A DNA stretch of 38,100 bases from an uncultured Pelagibacteraceae bacterium. Lineage in GTDB: Bacteria; Pseudomonadota; Alphaproteobacteria; Pelagibacterales; Pelagibacteraceae. The translations under genes and the position numbers were made by a program. Positions 1 to 9,527 of the stretch are shown piece after piece. How positions within the stretch are numbered: position 1 is the first letter of the stretch; each line of letters opens with the position of its first letter. The DNA is taken from positions 1 to 38,100 of the forward strand of contig CACDUV010000007.1 of NCBI GenBank assembly GCA_902556065.1. The letters are read 5' to 3'. A model generated the notes under the pieces. It made no database searches, was not told the origin of the DNA, and saw only the letters and a program-made list of their open reading frames with translations.

Positions 1-536
1 ATAAAGTTTCCTATTAAATAATTTTGATCAATTTTAGATGAGTTTATAACTAATATTTTATTTTCAACTTTATCTCTTATCCATAATCCATTTTTTGTTA
101 CAACAGCTAGATATTTTCCATCACTAGTAAAAGGTGATTTTAATTCTAAATAAAAATTTTTTAAATTTGATGAAAAATAGTAAAATACTGTAATAATTAA
201 AATTCCTGTTATTAAAGTTAATGTAGATAAAATCGTGATGATTTTTGAGTTTTTTAAACCAGAATATTTAAGAGTTACTAATTCATTGTTATTAAAAAGT
301 TTAATAAAGAATAATTGTGATGCTATTAGAAAGATAAAAGGGAACATATCAAAAATTAGAGCAGGGGAATTTAAAATAGCTAAAAAAATTGTAAAACGAG
401 TTTCGATTTCTTTATTTTGAAAAAAATCTAGTTCTCCTAAAAAATTCAATATAAAGACCAAGCTCAATGTAACACCTAAAACATAAATTAATGATTTTAA
501 AAAAGTATTTGAAAGAAATCTAATATATACACTCAT
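1..536 (-). CDS. lptG: LPS export ABC transporter permease LptG (5' part; gene runs off the window)
   Basis: Partial gene: the ATG is at 536 and the reading frame stays open to base 1, giving about 178 N-terminal residues. LptG pairs with LptF as the inner-membrane permease that, with the LptB ATPase, extracts lipopolysaccharide and passes it to LptC. Visible are an N-terminal membrane segment, further hydrophobic segments near residues 60-80 and 100-120, a cytoplasmic coupling stretch (NNNELVTLKYSG), and the start of the periplasmic domain with a TKNGLWIRD motif typical of LptG. It follows lptF with a 6-base gap, so the two are surely co-transcribed. The C-terminal half lies outside the window. 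Confidence 0.88.
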   Translation of the reverse strand, partial: MSVYIRFLSNTFLKSLIYVLGVTLSLVFILNFLGELDFFQNKEIETRFTIFLAILNSPALIFDMFPFIFLIASQLFFIKLFNNNELVTLKYSGLKNSKIITILSTLTLITGILIITVFYYFSSNLKNFYLELKSPFTSDGKYLAVVTKNGLWIRDKVENKILVINSSKIDQNYLIGNF

Positions 537-542
537 AACAAA

Positions 543-1679
543 CTATGTTTTTGAATTTAATCTGAAAATAAATGATAAGTAAAAAATAAAAAAAATAAAA
601 AAAGGTGAAAATAAAATATAAAAATTTCTAAATAATTCCTCAGAAACAAATCTGATTACACCTTCGGAAAAAATTATTATTAAAATTCCAGTAAAAAATG
701 CAGTTAATTTTATTTTTGAATAGTTTGACTTTTCTTTAGAGGTAAATATTAAGAGGTATGGTATTAGCATTAAAATTGGTATGTAAAAAGGAACAATCAA
801 TCTTTTATAAAGTTCTTTTAATAAAACTAATTTATTATCAGTTGAACAATTAATGATTTGTTTTTTTTTATTATTAAATAATGAAATAGCACCTGTTACT
901 TTATAGAGTCTTGAAACACAAAGTAAAATATCCATTGTGTTCATTTGTTGTGTTTTTGGATGTGTAACTGTATTTGCATCTAGATTAGCTAATAGGAAAT
1001 CTGACTTAGAAAAATTAAAATTTGTAAGTTTTTGATTTATATTTCTTGTTGTTTCGCCATCATAAAGAATTAATACTGGTGCTGAATTTTTTTTGGTAAA
1101 AATTCCTTTTTTTGCGTATGTAAGTTCAAAACCATTATCAATGTTTTTCTTAATATAAAGATTATACAAAAAACCATCTTCATCATTTTTTTCACTGTAA
1201 ATTGTTACACCCTTTATAGTGTCATTAAATCTTTTAGGTTTGATAAAATTTCCTACAAAATCAATATTAGAGTTACTTAAAAATGATCTAGCTTTATTAA
1301 GAGATTTAGGAACAATTATATTAGTTAAAAAAACCTGAATAACTAATAGAAAAATAGATAATTTTAAAATAAAATTCACAAATTGAACTTTATTTACTCC
1401 AAAATTCCAAAATATAATCAGTTCATTGTTTTGTTCATATCTTGTTAAAATGAAATATATGCTAAAAAATAGAACAAATGGAAGTAATCTACTTAATATT
1501 TTTGGAAAATTTAGTAGAGCATAACTAATATAAACATCATAATCTCTTCCATCTTCAATCATAATATCAAGAAAATTTACAGCTTGAAAAATCCATATAA
1601 TTAAAGTTGATATAATTAGAGCCAGAAAAAAAAAGCTCATATAGTCAATAAATAGTTTTCTATATAATAATTTTTTCAT
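543..1679 (-). CDS. lptF: LPS export ABC transporter permease LptF
   Basis: 378 residues, close to the usual LptF length. Membrane segments lie near residues 14-36, 55-77 and 97-118, then a periplasmic beta-rich domain (about 125-270), then three C-terminal segments (about 290-370). This is the LptF/LptG (YjgP/YjgQ) layout. The N-terminal start (LLYRKLFIDY) and the coupling-helix region (RYEQNNELIIFWNFGV) fit LptF rather than LptG. It forms the transmembrane part of the LPS exporter with LptG, encoded 6 bases downstream. It diverges from pepA across about 60 bases. Confidence 0.9.
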   Translation of the reverse strand: MKKLLYRKLFIDYMSFFFLALIISTLIIWIFQAVNFLDIMIEDGRDYDVYISYALLNFPKILSRLLPFVLFFSIYFILTRYEQNNELIIFWNFGVNKVQFVNFILKLSIFLLVIQVFLTNIIVPKSLNKARSFLSNSNIDFVGNFIKPKRFNDTIKGVTIYSEKNDEDGFLYNLYIKKNIDNGFELTYAKKGIFTKKNSAPVLILYDGETTRNINQKLTNFNFSKSDFLLANLDANTVTHPKTQQMNTMDILLCVSRLYKVTGAISLFNNKKKQIINCSTDNKLVLLKELYKRLIVPFYIPILMLIPYLLIFTSKEKSNYSKIKLTAFFTGILIIIFSEGVIRFVSEELFRNFYILFSPFFIFFIFYLSFIFRLNSKT

Positions 1680-1739
1680 TGAAATAAGGTATTTTTATTC
1701 TTATATACCATCCATCCATATCATATAGAATTGAAATTT

Positions 1740-3194
1740 ATGAGCGTCAAAATTAGTTACAACAAAAAGCTTCCTTCGAAAAATTCAATAAATAAGGTTC
1801 TATTTGTCGATGAGAAATATAAAATTTCAAGTTTAAAACAGTTCATATCTAATAATGAATATAAATGCATTTCTGATTTAATAAAATCAAAAGATACAAA
1901 GAAGAAGATATTAGAATTTGATATTTCATCAAAGGTTAAAATAATACTAGTATCTTTAAAATCAGATATCGCAAATTCTGATTTAGAGAATTTGGGTGCA
2001 AAATTTTATGATAGTTTTAAGTCATTAAAAAATAAAGATTTTAATTTATATTCAAATACTGCACCAAAAAACAATGAAAGCATAGTTAGTTATTTTTTGC
2101 ATGGATTAAAATTAAAATCTTATAGGTTTGAAAAATACAAAAATAAAAAAAGTAAAGAAATTTTAAATATAATTGTAAGCGGTAACAGAATACCTTCTAA
2201 AAGGGAGAAAATAAAATTTAAAGCAATTGAAGAAGGAGCTTTTTATGCAAGAGATTTAGTTTCTGAGCCAGGAAATGTTTTGCATCCAGATGAGTATGCA
2301 AAAAGATTGGTGTTATTGAAAAAAGATGGTTTAAAAGTAAATATTTATGATGAAAAAAAATTAAAAAAATTAGGCATGAACACTTTACTTGGTGTTGGTC
2401 AAGGAAGTATTAGAGGTTCGTATTTAGTTACAATGGAATGGAAAGGTCTGAGAGATAATTCTAAACCTCTAGCATTTGTTGGTAAAGGAGTTTGTTTTGA
2501 TACTGGAGGAATTTCACTTAAACCAGCAAAATTTATGGAAGATATGACTTATGACATGGCTGGTTCAGCAGTTGTTGTGGGTTTGATGAAAAGTTTAGCT
2601 CTCAGAAAAGCAAAAGTTAATGCTGTAGGTGTAGTTGGATTGGTAGAAAATATGCCAGGCGGAAATGCTCAAAGACCAGGTGATATCGTAAAATCCTATA
2701 GTGGAAAAACTGTTGAAATTTTGAACACAGATGCTGAAGGTAGACTAGTACTTGCAGACGCACTTACTTATACTGAAGAAAAATTTAAACCTAAATTTAT
2801 TATTGATTTAGCAACTTTGACTGGTGCTATTATCGTTTCACTTGGGTCAGAGTATGCGGGGTTATTTTCAAATGACGATAAATTATCAAATCAATTAATT
2901 GAAGCTGGAGACAAAGTAGAAGAAAAAGTTTGGAGAATGCCCTTAAATAAAAATTTTGATAAATTAATTGACTCTAAAAATGCTGATATGCAAAACATTA
3001 ATTATGTTGGTGGGGCTGGATCTACAACTGCTGCTCAATTTTTACAAAGATTTATTTTAAATAAAACACCGTGGGCTCACCTTGATATAGCTGGGATGGC
3101 TTTCTCCAAGTATGGAGGTGCGTTAAATTCAGGTGGAGCGACTGGTTATGGAGTAAGATTATTAAATAAACTAATAGAGGATAAATATGAGTAA
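1740..3194 (+). CDS. pepA: Leucyl aminopeptidase (cytosol aminopeptidase, M17 family)
   Basis: 484 residues from the ATG at 1740; an in-frame TTG at 1731 would add three residues and is less likely. M17 aminopeptidases release N-terminal residues from peptides in the cytosol using two metal ions. The metal and catalytic motifs are intact: GKGVCFDTGG with Lys249 and Asp254, DMAGSAVV just after, and NTDAEGR at 329-335 carrying the Asp, Glu and Arg. The N-terminal domain (about 1-150) is divergent, as is normal for M17. The stop overlaps the ndk start by 8 bases, so the two are probably translationally coupled. There is no strong Shine-Dalgarno sequence before the start. Confidence 0.93.
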   Translation: MSVKISYNKKLPSKNSINKVLFVDEKYKISSLKQFISNNEYKCISDLIKSKDTKKKILEFDISSKVKIILVSLKSDIANSDLENLGAKFYDSFKSLKNKDFNLYSNTAPKNNESIVSYFLHGLKLKSYRFEKYKNKKSKEILNIIVSGNRIPSKREKIKFKAIEEGAFYARDLVSEPGNVLHPDEYAKRLVLLKKDGLKVNIYDEKKLKKLGMNTLLGVGQGSIRGSYLVTMEWKGLRDNSKPLAFVGKGVCFDTGGISLKPAKFMEDMTYDMAGSAVVVGLMKSLALRKAKVNAVGVVGLVENMPGGNAQRPGDIVKSYSGKTVEILNTDAEGRLVLADALTYTEEKFKPKFIIDLATLTGAIIVSLGSEYAGLFSNDDKLSNQLIEAGDKVEEKVWRMPLNKNFDKLIDSKNADMQNINYVGGAGSTTAAQFLQRFILNKTPWAHLDIAGMAFSKYGGALNSGGATGYGVRLLNKLIEDKYE

Positions 3195-3597
3195 CATTGA
3201 GCAAACTTTATCAATAATTAAACCTGATGCAGTTGAGAGGAATCTTGAAAATGAAATAAAAGAAATATTTAAAAACAAAGGTTTTAAAATTTTAAAAGAA
3301 AAAAAAATTCAAATTGAAAAATCTGAGGCTGAGAACTTTTATAAAGTACATGAAACAAAGCCATTTTATAATGATTTATGTGCATATTTATCATCTGGAC
3401 CAATTGTTGTAATGGTACTTGAAAAAGAAAATGCAGTTTTGGGAAATAGAGAATTGATGGGCGCAACAAACCCTAAAGATGCTAAAGAAGGTACAATTAG
3501 AGAGAAGTATGGGATTTCAATAGACAAAAATTCTGTACATGGATCAGATAGTGTTGAAAATGCAAAAATTGAAATCGACTTTTTTTTTAAAGACTAA
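3187..3597 (+). CDS. ndk: Nucleoside diphosphate kinase
   Basis: 136 residues, near the usual 140. It transfers the gamma phosphate of ATP to NDPs through a phosphohistidine. The family motifs are complete: IIKPDAV at the N-terminus, GNRELMGATNP in the nucleotide-binding region, and NSVHGSDS with catalytic His118. It overlaps pepA by 8 bases at its start and overlaps the convergent purN by 11 bases at its end, so its last codons are antisense to the purN stop region. There is no room for an intrinsic terminator. Confidence 0.96.
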   Translation: MSNIEQTLSIIKPDAVERNLENEIKEIFKNKGFKILKEKKIQIEKSEAENFYKVHETKPFYNDLCAYLSSGPIVVMVLEKENAVLGNRELMGATNPKDAKEGTIREKYGISIDKNSVHGSDSVENAKIEIDFFFKD

Positions 3598-4168
3598 AAA
3601 CTTTCAAAATAGCTTTTGGAAATAATTTATGTTCTTCTGCCAAAACTTTTTTGGCAAGACTATTATTGTTGTCTTTTTTTAAAATTCTTACCTTTTTTTG
3701 AAGAATTATTTTCCCAGAATCCAATTTTGAATTAACAAAATGTACAGTGCATCCTGCGAATTTATCTTTATTTTCTATAGCTCTTTGATGAGTATTTAAA
3801 CCTTTATGTTTTGGTAATAGGGAAGGGTGAATATTTAAAATTTTACCTTTAAAATTTTTAATAAAATTTTTTGAAAGTATTTTCATAAATCCTGCCAAGC
3901 AAATTAATTCAATTTTATTTTTTTTAAGTTCATTAAGTATTTTTTTTTCAGCAATATCTTTATCTTTGAAATTAATTATTTTTTTTTGGATTTTAAAAAT
4001 GGCTCCAAACTTCAAACCTGTTGCTAATTTATTATTAGTAATGATTAGATTTATAGAAATAGGTGATTTTTTTAATTTAGAGAATTTAATTAGTGATTTT
4101 AAATTACTACCAGTTCCAGAGATAAAAACTGCAGTTTTTACTTTATTTGTTCCAGTTGATAGAACCAT
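3587..4168 (-). CDS. purN: Phosphoribosylglycinamide formyltransferase 1 (GART)
   Basis: 193 residues, slightly short for the family (about 200-215). It transfers a formyl group from 10-formyl-THF to GAR in purine synthesis. Visible are the phosphate-binding loop FISGTGSN (Gly18-Asn22), NIHPSLLP with catalytic Asn112 and His114, and KLDSG with catalytic Asp150. The start overlaps the end of purM by 26 bases on the same strand, indicating one operon and coupled translation. The first about ten residues are not conserved family sequence, but no nearby internal ATG offers a better start. Confidence 0.94.
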   Translation of the reverse strand: MVLSTGTNKVKTAVFISGTGSNLKSLIKFSKLKKSPISINLIITNNKLATGLKFGAIFKIQKKIINFKDKDIAEKKILNELKKNKIELICLAGFMKILSKNFIKNFKGKILNIHPSLLPKHKGLNTHQRAIENKDKFAGCTVHFVNSKLDSGKIILQKKVRILKKDNNNSLAKKVLAEEHKLFPKAILKVFSL

Positions 4169-5174
4169 TTAATTTTACTTTATTTTTACCACTGATAATT
4201 TTTCCAATTACATATGGTTTGTAATCTTTAGGAAAATAATTTTGGATTTTATTCAAGTTTTTTTTGTTAATAATTAAACAGAAACCAACACCACAGTTAA
4301 ATGTTTTTAACATTTCATTTTCTGATATTCCATTTATTTTAAGCCAGTTAAATATTTTTAAAGGTTTAATTTTATTTAAATTAATATCAGCTACCAAATT
4401 ATCAGGTAAAACTCTTTTGATATTATCAGCAAGTCCTCCCCCTGTGATATTTACACAACCATTGATAATATCTTTTGAAATAAGGTTAATTACTTCTTTA
4501 ACATATATTTTTGTAGGTTTTAAAAGTTCCGTTTTTAAAAATTTATTTTTTTTTATATTAATTTTTTTTTTATTAATCAGATACCTTACTAGTGAGAAAC
4601 CATTTGAATGTAATCCACTAGATGGAATTGCTAGTATTAAATTATTTTTTTTGATTTTATTTTTATTCAAGATTTTATTTTTGCCAACAACACCAACAGC
4701 AAAACCTGCTATATCAAATTTCCCTTTAGAATAAGTGCCAGGCATTTCTGCTGTTTCACCACCCACAAGATCACATTCAGAGATTTTACATCCTTTAACA
4801 ATACCTTTAATAATTGATTTTAATTTAGATAAATCAATCTTGTTTATTGAAATATAATCTAAAAAAAGTAGAGGTTTTGCTCCTTGAACAATTAAATCGT
4901 TAACACTCATAGCTACAAGATCAATACCAATTGTGTCAAATTTATTTAAAGAATTAGCTATTTCAATTTTAGTCCCAACACCATCTGTACAAGCAACTAT
5001 TTGAGGTTTTTTAATATTGCTTGGAATATTTGAAATAGAACCAAAACCTCCAATATTAGAAAACTTTTTTTTGCCCTTTTTTTTTGATGATACTAATGAA
5101 ATGAAATTTACAAACTTATCGGCAGCTTTAATATTAACACCACTTTTTTTATAGGTAAAATTTTTATTATTCAT
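4143..5174 (-). CDS. purM: Phosphoribosylformylglycinamidine cyclo-ligase (AIR synthetase)
   Basis: 343 residues, the standard PurM length. It converts FGAM to AIR with ATP in purine synthesis. Recognisable are the N-terminal YKKSGVNI segment, the ATP/metal motif CTDGVGTK, the region with DLVAMSVNDL, the VGGETAEMPG loop and the NITGGGLADN motif of the C-terminal domain. It is the first gene of a two-gene unit with purN. Its ATG lies only 11 bases from the ATG of the divergent DUF2066 gene, so its promoter must sit inside that gene. Confidence 0.95.
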   Translation of the reverse strand: MNNKNFTYKKSGVNIKAADKFVNFISLVSSKKKGKKKFSNIGGFGSISNIPSNIKKPQIVACTDGVGTKIEIANSLNKFDTIGIDLVAMSVNDLIVQGAKPLLFLDYISINKIDLSKLKSIIKGIVKGCKISECDLVGGETAEMPGTYSKGKFDIAGFAVGVVGKNKILNKNKIKKNNLILAIPSSGLHSNGFSLVRYLINKKKINIKKNKFLKTELLKPTKIYVKEVINLISKDIINGCVNITGGGLADNIKRVLPDNLVADINLNKIKPLKIFNWLKINGISENEMLKTFNCGVGFCLIINKKNLNKIQNYFPKDYKPYVIGKIISGKNKVKLNGSINWNK

Positions 5175-5185
5175 TACAATATTTT

Positions 5186-6265
5186 ATGAGGTGTTTTTCA
5201 AAATTAATTAAACTAGAGAGTTTATATAATCTTTTTCTATTTCTTGCTTTATTAAATATTTTTTTTTCCACAGAAAACAGTGTAGCCAAAACATTTTCTA
5301 TAAAAGAAATTGAAATTTCATCACCATTTAATGCCTCTTTTGATAAAAGTAAGATCATTAACAAAGGTTTTGCCAAAGCATATGAAGAACTAATTTTAAC
5401 CATTGTTCAAAGCAAGGATCAAACAAAACTTAAAAAATCTTCATTAAAAGAAGTCAAAAGTGTGGTTGAAACATTTTCAATTGTTGAGGAAAATTTTATT
5501 GATGAAATATACAATCTTACTCTGAATGTAGAATTCAATAAAAGAATTTTTTTTGAATTATTAGAGAAAAAAAATGTATTTCCCTCATCAATTATTAAAA
5601 AAGATTTAATTTTTTTCCCGATTGAAATTGATGAGAAAAATAACGAAATTTTTCTTTTTACAGAGAGTCAATTATTTAAAAATTGGAATATAAAAAATCA
5701 AAAATATCATCAATTAAATTACATTTTACCTAATGAAGATATTGACGATTATAATTTAATTAAAAAAAATATTAACAATTTAGAAGATTTTGATTTTAGC
5801 CAAATTTCAAAAAAATATAATTTTGAGGATTATATTATAATGATTGTTTTTAAAAATAATAAAGAAACTCGAGTACTTAATCAGATAGTTTTTAATAACA
5901 CCCAAAATTTAAAAAATTTTAAATTAAAAAATATTAATTTTACAAATTTAAATGATTTAGAAAATTTTATAGATAAACAAAAAATAGTTTTCGAAGATTA
6001 TTGGAAATTAAAAAACATAATAAATACATCTATCAAATTAGATTTGACTATCTCTGTTGATAATAGAAATATTATTAAAATTGATCAGTTTGAAGAAACA
6101 CTTTCAAACATAGAATTGATTAACAATTTCAACATATTTAAATTTGATAATAAAAAAAATATTTATAAAATAATTTTTAATGGAACTAGAAATCAATTCT
6201 TAGATGTAATGAAAGATTATAATTATTTTTTTGAAATTAAAAATAAAGTTTGGGTATTAAAATGA
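5186..6265 (+). CDS. DUF2066 domain-containing exported protein
   Basis: 359 residues. The N-terminus (MRCFSKLIK, then a hydrophobic stretch to about residue 28) looks like a signal peptide. The next part contains the early DUF2066 pattern, with a FDKSKIINKGFAKAYEELI segment; the rest is low-complexity and rich in Asn, Lys and Ile. In alphaproteobacteria DUF2066 proteins are commonly encoded next to purM and an hda-like gene, which supports the call; their molecular role is not established. It overlaps hda by 4 bases (ATGA) and is probably co-transcribed with hda and aspS. Confidence 0.78.
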   Translation: MRCFSKLIKLESLYNLFLFLALLNIFFSTENSVAKTFSIKEIEISSPFNASFDKSKIINKGFAKAYEELILTIVQSKDQTKLKKSSLKEVKSVVETFSIVEENFIDEIYNLTLNVEFNKRIFFELLEKKNVFPSSIIKKDLIFFPIEIDEKNNEIFLFTESQLFKNWNIKNQKYHQLNYILPNEDIDDYNLIKKNINNLEDFDFSQISKKYNFEDYIIMIVFKNNKETRVLNQIVFNNTQNLKNFKLKNINFTNLNDLENFIDKQKIVFEDYWKLKNIINTSIKLDLTISVDNRNIIKIDQFEETLSNIELINNFNIFKFDNKKNIYKIIFNGTRNQFLDVMKDYNYFFEIKNKVWVLK

Positions 6266-6924
6266 AAACTTTAAATCAAGAAATTTTAAAATTTGATTTT
6301 GATCAAAATTTTAAAGATCAAGATTTTTATGTTTCAAAGTCAAATGAATTTTCATTCTTATTATTAAATAGTTGGCCAAAGTGGGAAAAAAATTTTATAA
6401 ATTTGATTGGTGAAAAATTTTCAGGTAAATCACATTTAATTAATATTTTTTTACATAAATTTAAAGGAATTAAAATAAATGCTGCTGATATCAGCAATGA
6501 ATATTTAAAAAAAATCAAAATCTATGAAAATATAATTATTGAGGATTTAAATAAAAATATAGATGAAAAATTACTATTCACTTTTTTGAATAATATAGAG
6601 CAAGACAACAAATATTGTATTATTACTTCAACAAAACCTATTGTTGAATATTCATTTAAATTAAATGATTTAAATTCTCGAGCTAAAAATTTTATCTTAT
6701 CAAGAATTGATAAACCAGAGGATGATTTATTGTATGCATTAATATTAAAAAATCTTTCTGATCGTCAGATATTAATAGATAAAAAATTGATAGATTTTAT
6801 AATAAAAAGAATAAATAGATCTTATGGTAAAATATCTGAATTCATATATAAGATCGACGAAATTAGTTTAAAAAGAAAAAAACCAATCGATTTTAAAATT
6901 ATTAAAGAGGCTTTAGGAGATTAA
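6262..6924 (+). CDS. hda: Hda/DnaA-type AAA+ regulatory protein
   Basis: 220 residues from the ATG at 6262, which overlaps the previous stop as ATGA; a TTG four codons upstream is less likely. It is a DnaA domain III homologue without the DNA-binding domain, as in Hda, which together with the sliding clamp promotes ATP hydrolysis by DnaA after initiation. Visible are an N-terminal FDF segment in the position of a clamp-binding motif, a P-loop-like EKFSGKSHL, a degenerate Walker B (IIIEDLN), and a sensor II/arginine-finger region (LNSRAKN, SRIDKPEDD). Sequence divergence is high, so function rests on architecture and on context before aspS. Confidence 0.82.
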   Translation: MKTLNQEILKFDFDQNFKDQDFYVSKSNEFSFLLLNSWPKWEKNFINLIGEKFSGKSHLINIFLHKFKGIKINAADISNEYLKKIKIYENIIIEDLNKNIDEKLLFTFLNNIEQDNKYCIITSTKPIVEYSFKLNDLNSRAKNFILSRIDKPEDDLLYALILKNLSDRQILIDKKLIDFIIKRINRSYGKISEFIYKIDEISLKRKKPIDFKIIKEALGD

Positions 6925-8709
6925 TTGAGTAAATATAGAACACATACTTGTAATGAATTAAGAAAAGAAGACGTAGATAAAAGAGTATTTCTTTCAGGCT
7001 GGATTAATAAAAAAAGAGATCATGGTAACTTGTTGTTCATAGATTTAAGAGATAATTATGGTGTTACTCAATGCATTATAGATAAAGATAACAAAAATTT
7101 TATAAATTTAGAAAAAACTCAATTAGAAACTGTTGTTAAAATTGAAGGTAAAGTAGTAGCTCGATCTGAAGATACAGTTAACAAAGAAATAGGTACAGGA
7201 GAAATTGAGGTAATAATTGAAAGTTATGAAGTATTAGGTTCTTGCAAAGAATTACCAATGCCAGTATTCAGTGATCAAGAATATGCTGAGGAAATAAGAT
7301 TAAAATATAGATTTTTAGATTTAAGAAGAAAAAAAATACATGAAAATATAATTTTAAGATCAAAAGTTATTTCTCACATTAGAAATGAAATGACTAAATT
7401 AGGTTTTTTGGAATTTCAAACACCAATACTAACATCCTCTAGTCCGGAAGGTGCTAGAGATTTTTTGGTACCAAGTAGATTAAATCCAGGAAAGTTTTAT
7501 GCGCTACCTCAAGCGCCACAACAATTTAAACAACTAATTATGGTGTCTGGTTTTGATAAGTATTTTCAAATAGCCCCTTGCTTTAGGGATGAGGATGCAA
7601 GAGCAGACAGAAGTCCAGGTGAATTTTACCAATTAGATTTAGAAATGTCTTTTGTAGAACAAGAAGATGTTTTTAATGTTGTTGAAAAATTAATGGTTAA
7701 TACTTTTAAAACATTTTCGAATAAAAAATTATTAAACGACAAGTTTCCAAGAATTTCTTACAAAGAAGCAATGTTAAAGTATGGAAGTGATAAACCTGAT
7801 TTAAGAAATCCACTTATAATAAATGATATTACTGAAATATTTACAAGAGAAGATGTATCTTTTGAAATATTTAAAAAGTTAGTAAAATCTGGTTCAAGAG
7901 TAAGATGTATAATAACAAAAAATACTAAGGATAAACCAAGAAGCTTTTTTGATAATATTGATAAATGGGCCAAAGAACAAGGAGCATCAGGTTTGGCATA
8001 TTTTACGTTTGAAAAAGATACTGAGTTATCTGGTAAAGGACCTATAGGAAAATTTTTCACCAAAGAAGCATTGTTAGAAATAATGAATTTAACTAATGCT
8101 GAAGTAGGTGATAGCATTTTTCTAGCTTGTGGAAAACAAAATGAATTAGAAAAAATAACTTCTCAGGCAAGAAATAAAATTGCAGAAGATTTAGACTTAA
8201 TAGATGAGGATGTCTTTGCGTTTTGTTGGATAGTTGATTATCCAATGTTTGAAAGAGATGAGGTTACCAACAAAATTGAATTTAGTCATAATCCATTTTC
8301 TATGCCACAAGGTGATTTGACAGAAAAAGAACTTGAAAATCCTCTAGAACTTTTAGCTTATCAATACGATATTGTTTGTAATGGTATTGAATTATCCTCT
8401 GGCGCTATAAGAAATCATAAACCCGAACTTATGTACAAGTTATTCTCAATTGCTGGTTACGATAAGCAGCAAGTAGATGAAAAATTTAGTGGTATGATAA
8501 ATGCATTAAGTTACGGCGCCCCACCTCACGGCGGTATTGCTCCAGGAATTGATAGAATTGTTATGCTGTTAGCTAATGAAAAAAATATTAGAGAAGTTAC
8601 AATGTTTCCAATGAACCAAAATGCTCAGGATTTAATGATGAATGCTCCATCAGAAGTTAACCCAGAACAGTTAAAAGAATTAAATTTGTCTTTAAAAAAT
8701 AAAAAATAA
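6925..8709 (+). CDS. aspS: Aspartyl-tRNA synthetase
   Basis: 594 residues, the bacterial-type length with an inserted GAD domain. The start is TTG at 6925, immediately after the hda stop, and is backed by a GGAGA Shine-Dalgarno stretch in the end of hda; no ATG occurs near the conserved N-terminus (YRTHTCNELR). An OB-fold anticodon domain (about 1-105) is followed by class II motif 2 (PCFRDEDARADR), the GAD insertion (about 280-420), and class II motif 3 with HGGIAPGIDRIVML near the C-terminus. It loads Asp onto tRNA-Asp. Two bases separate its stop from that of the convergent gene. Confidence 0.96.
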   Translation: MSKYRTHTCNELRKEDVDKRVFLSGWINKKRDHGNLLFIDLRDNYGVTQCIIDKDNKNFINLEKTQLETVVKIEGKVVARSEDTVNKEIGTGEIEVIIESYEVLGSCKELPMPVFSDQEYAEEIRLKYRFLDLRRKKIHENIILRSKVISHIRNEMTKLGFLEFQTPILTSSSPEGARDFLVPSRLNPGKFYALPQAPQQFKQLIMVSGFDKYFQIAPCFRDEDARADRSPGEFYQLDLEMSFVEQEDVFNVVEKLMVNTFKTFSNKKLLNDKFPRISYKEAMLKYGSDKPDLRNPLIINDITEIFTREDVSFEIFKKLVKSGSRVRCIITKNTKDKPRSFFDNIDKWAKEQGASGLAYFTFEKDTELSGKGPIGKFFTKEALLEIMNLTNAEVGDSIFLACGKQNELEKITSQARNKIAEDLDLIDEDVFAFCWIVDYPMFERDEVTNKIEFSHNPFSMPQGDLTEKELENPLELLAYQYDIVCNGIELSSGAIRNHKPELMYKLFSIAGYDKQQVDEKFSGMINALSYGAPPHGGIAPGIDRIVMLLANEKNIREVTMFPMNQNAQDLMMNAPSEVNPEQLKELNLSLKNKK

Positions 8710-8711
8710 AA

Positions 8712-9527
8712 TTATTTTTTGCCCTTAAGACTTATTTTAACATCAGACAAATCAACAAGATTTTTTTTATAGTTATTTCTAACAAATCCTTTGCTGGTAA
8801 TATCCTTTACAATTTTTAATAATTGATTTTGATCATCATTTTCTTGATCATTTGAATCATTTTCACCAATTGCAGGAGTATGCGCAAGATCTTCTCTGTT
8901 TTGATAAGATATAGCTAGCTCTCTAAAAATATAATCTAAAATAGAAGTAGCGCTCAATATTCTATCATTTCCATGTACTTTACCCGATGGTTCAAATTTT
9001 GTTCCCACAAATGCACTTATAAATTCATCTAATGGAACTCCATATTGAAGACCTAAAGATACTGCTATGGCAAAGTTGTTCATTAATGCCTTAACCAATT
9101 CACCTTCTTTGCTTGTATCGATAAATATTTCACCAATTTTTCCATCTTCATATTCACCTGTATGAAGATAAACTTTATGATCTCCAATTGTAGCCTTTTG
9201 GATATAGCCTTTCCGTCTGTCAGGCATACTAAATCTTTTTCCACCTTTTTCTGTGGTTTTGTTTAAATTTTGAACAACTGTTTCTTTGCTTATAGAATTT
9301 TCGCTTGTACTTTTTGAGACAATTTCAATTTTTTTATTTTCAACTATTTTATTATTATTAGGATCTAAGCTTTTAGTTTTTCTATTATCTAATTTGACAT
9401 CTAAAACTTCGAACTTACCATCGTCTCTTTTTTCTAAGTTTTTAAGCTCCGTTTCATTTATATCGTCTAAATAATGATTCACTTTAAATGTACAAGTGTA
9501 ATAAGTTTCTACTAGATATTTTGCCAT
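8712..9527 (-). CDS. Stand-alone NrdJ C-terminal-like (TSCPD domain) protein
   Basis: 271 residues. Residues about 100-210 ([58 protein letters not shown]) match, from memory, the C-terminal TSCPD region of B12-dependent class II ribonucleotide reductase. The catalytic barrel and its radical-site motifs are absent, and the protein contains a single cysteine, in YYTCTFK. Residues 1-53 form a second conserved-looking block; 54-98 look like a variable linker. It resembles the separately encoded NrdJb half of split NrdJ enzymes, but no NrdJa partner is in the window. It could be a regulator or a remnant; function is unassigned. Transcribed alone, convergent with aspS. Confidence 0.72.
   Translation of the reverse strand: MAKYLVETYYTCTFKVNHYLDDINETELKNLEKRDDGKFEVLDVKLDNRKTKSLDPNNNKIVENKKIEIVSKSTSENSISKETVVQNLNKTTEKGGKRFSMPDRRKGYIQKATIGDHKVYLHTGEYEDGKIGEIFIDTSKEGELVKALMNNFAIAVSLGLQYGVPLDEFISAFVGTKFEPSGKVHGNDRILSATSILDYIFRELAISYQNREDLAHTPAIGENDSNDQENDDQNQLLKIVKDITSKGFVRNNYKKNLVDLSDVKISLKGKK

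Noticed and set aside
1731-1739. TTG start for PepA
   Set aside because: An ATG follows three codons later, and no Shine-Dalgarno favours the TTG. It cannot be fully excluded.
4264-4734. 156-codon plus-strand frame inside purM
   Set aside because: It mirrors purM codons, has hydrophobic low-complexity composition and no family resemblance.
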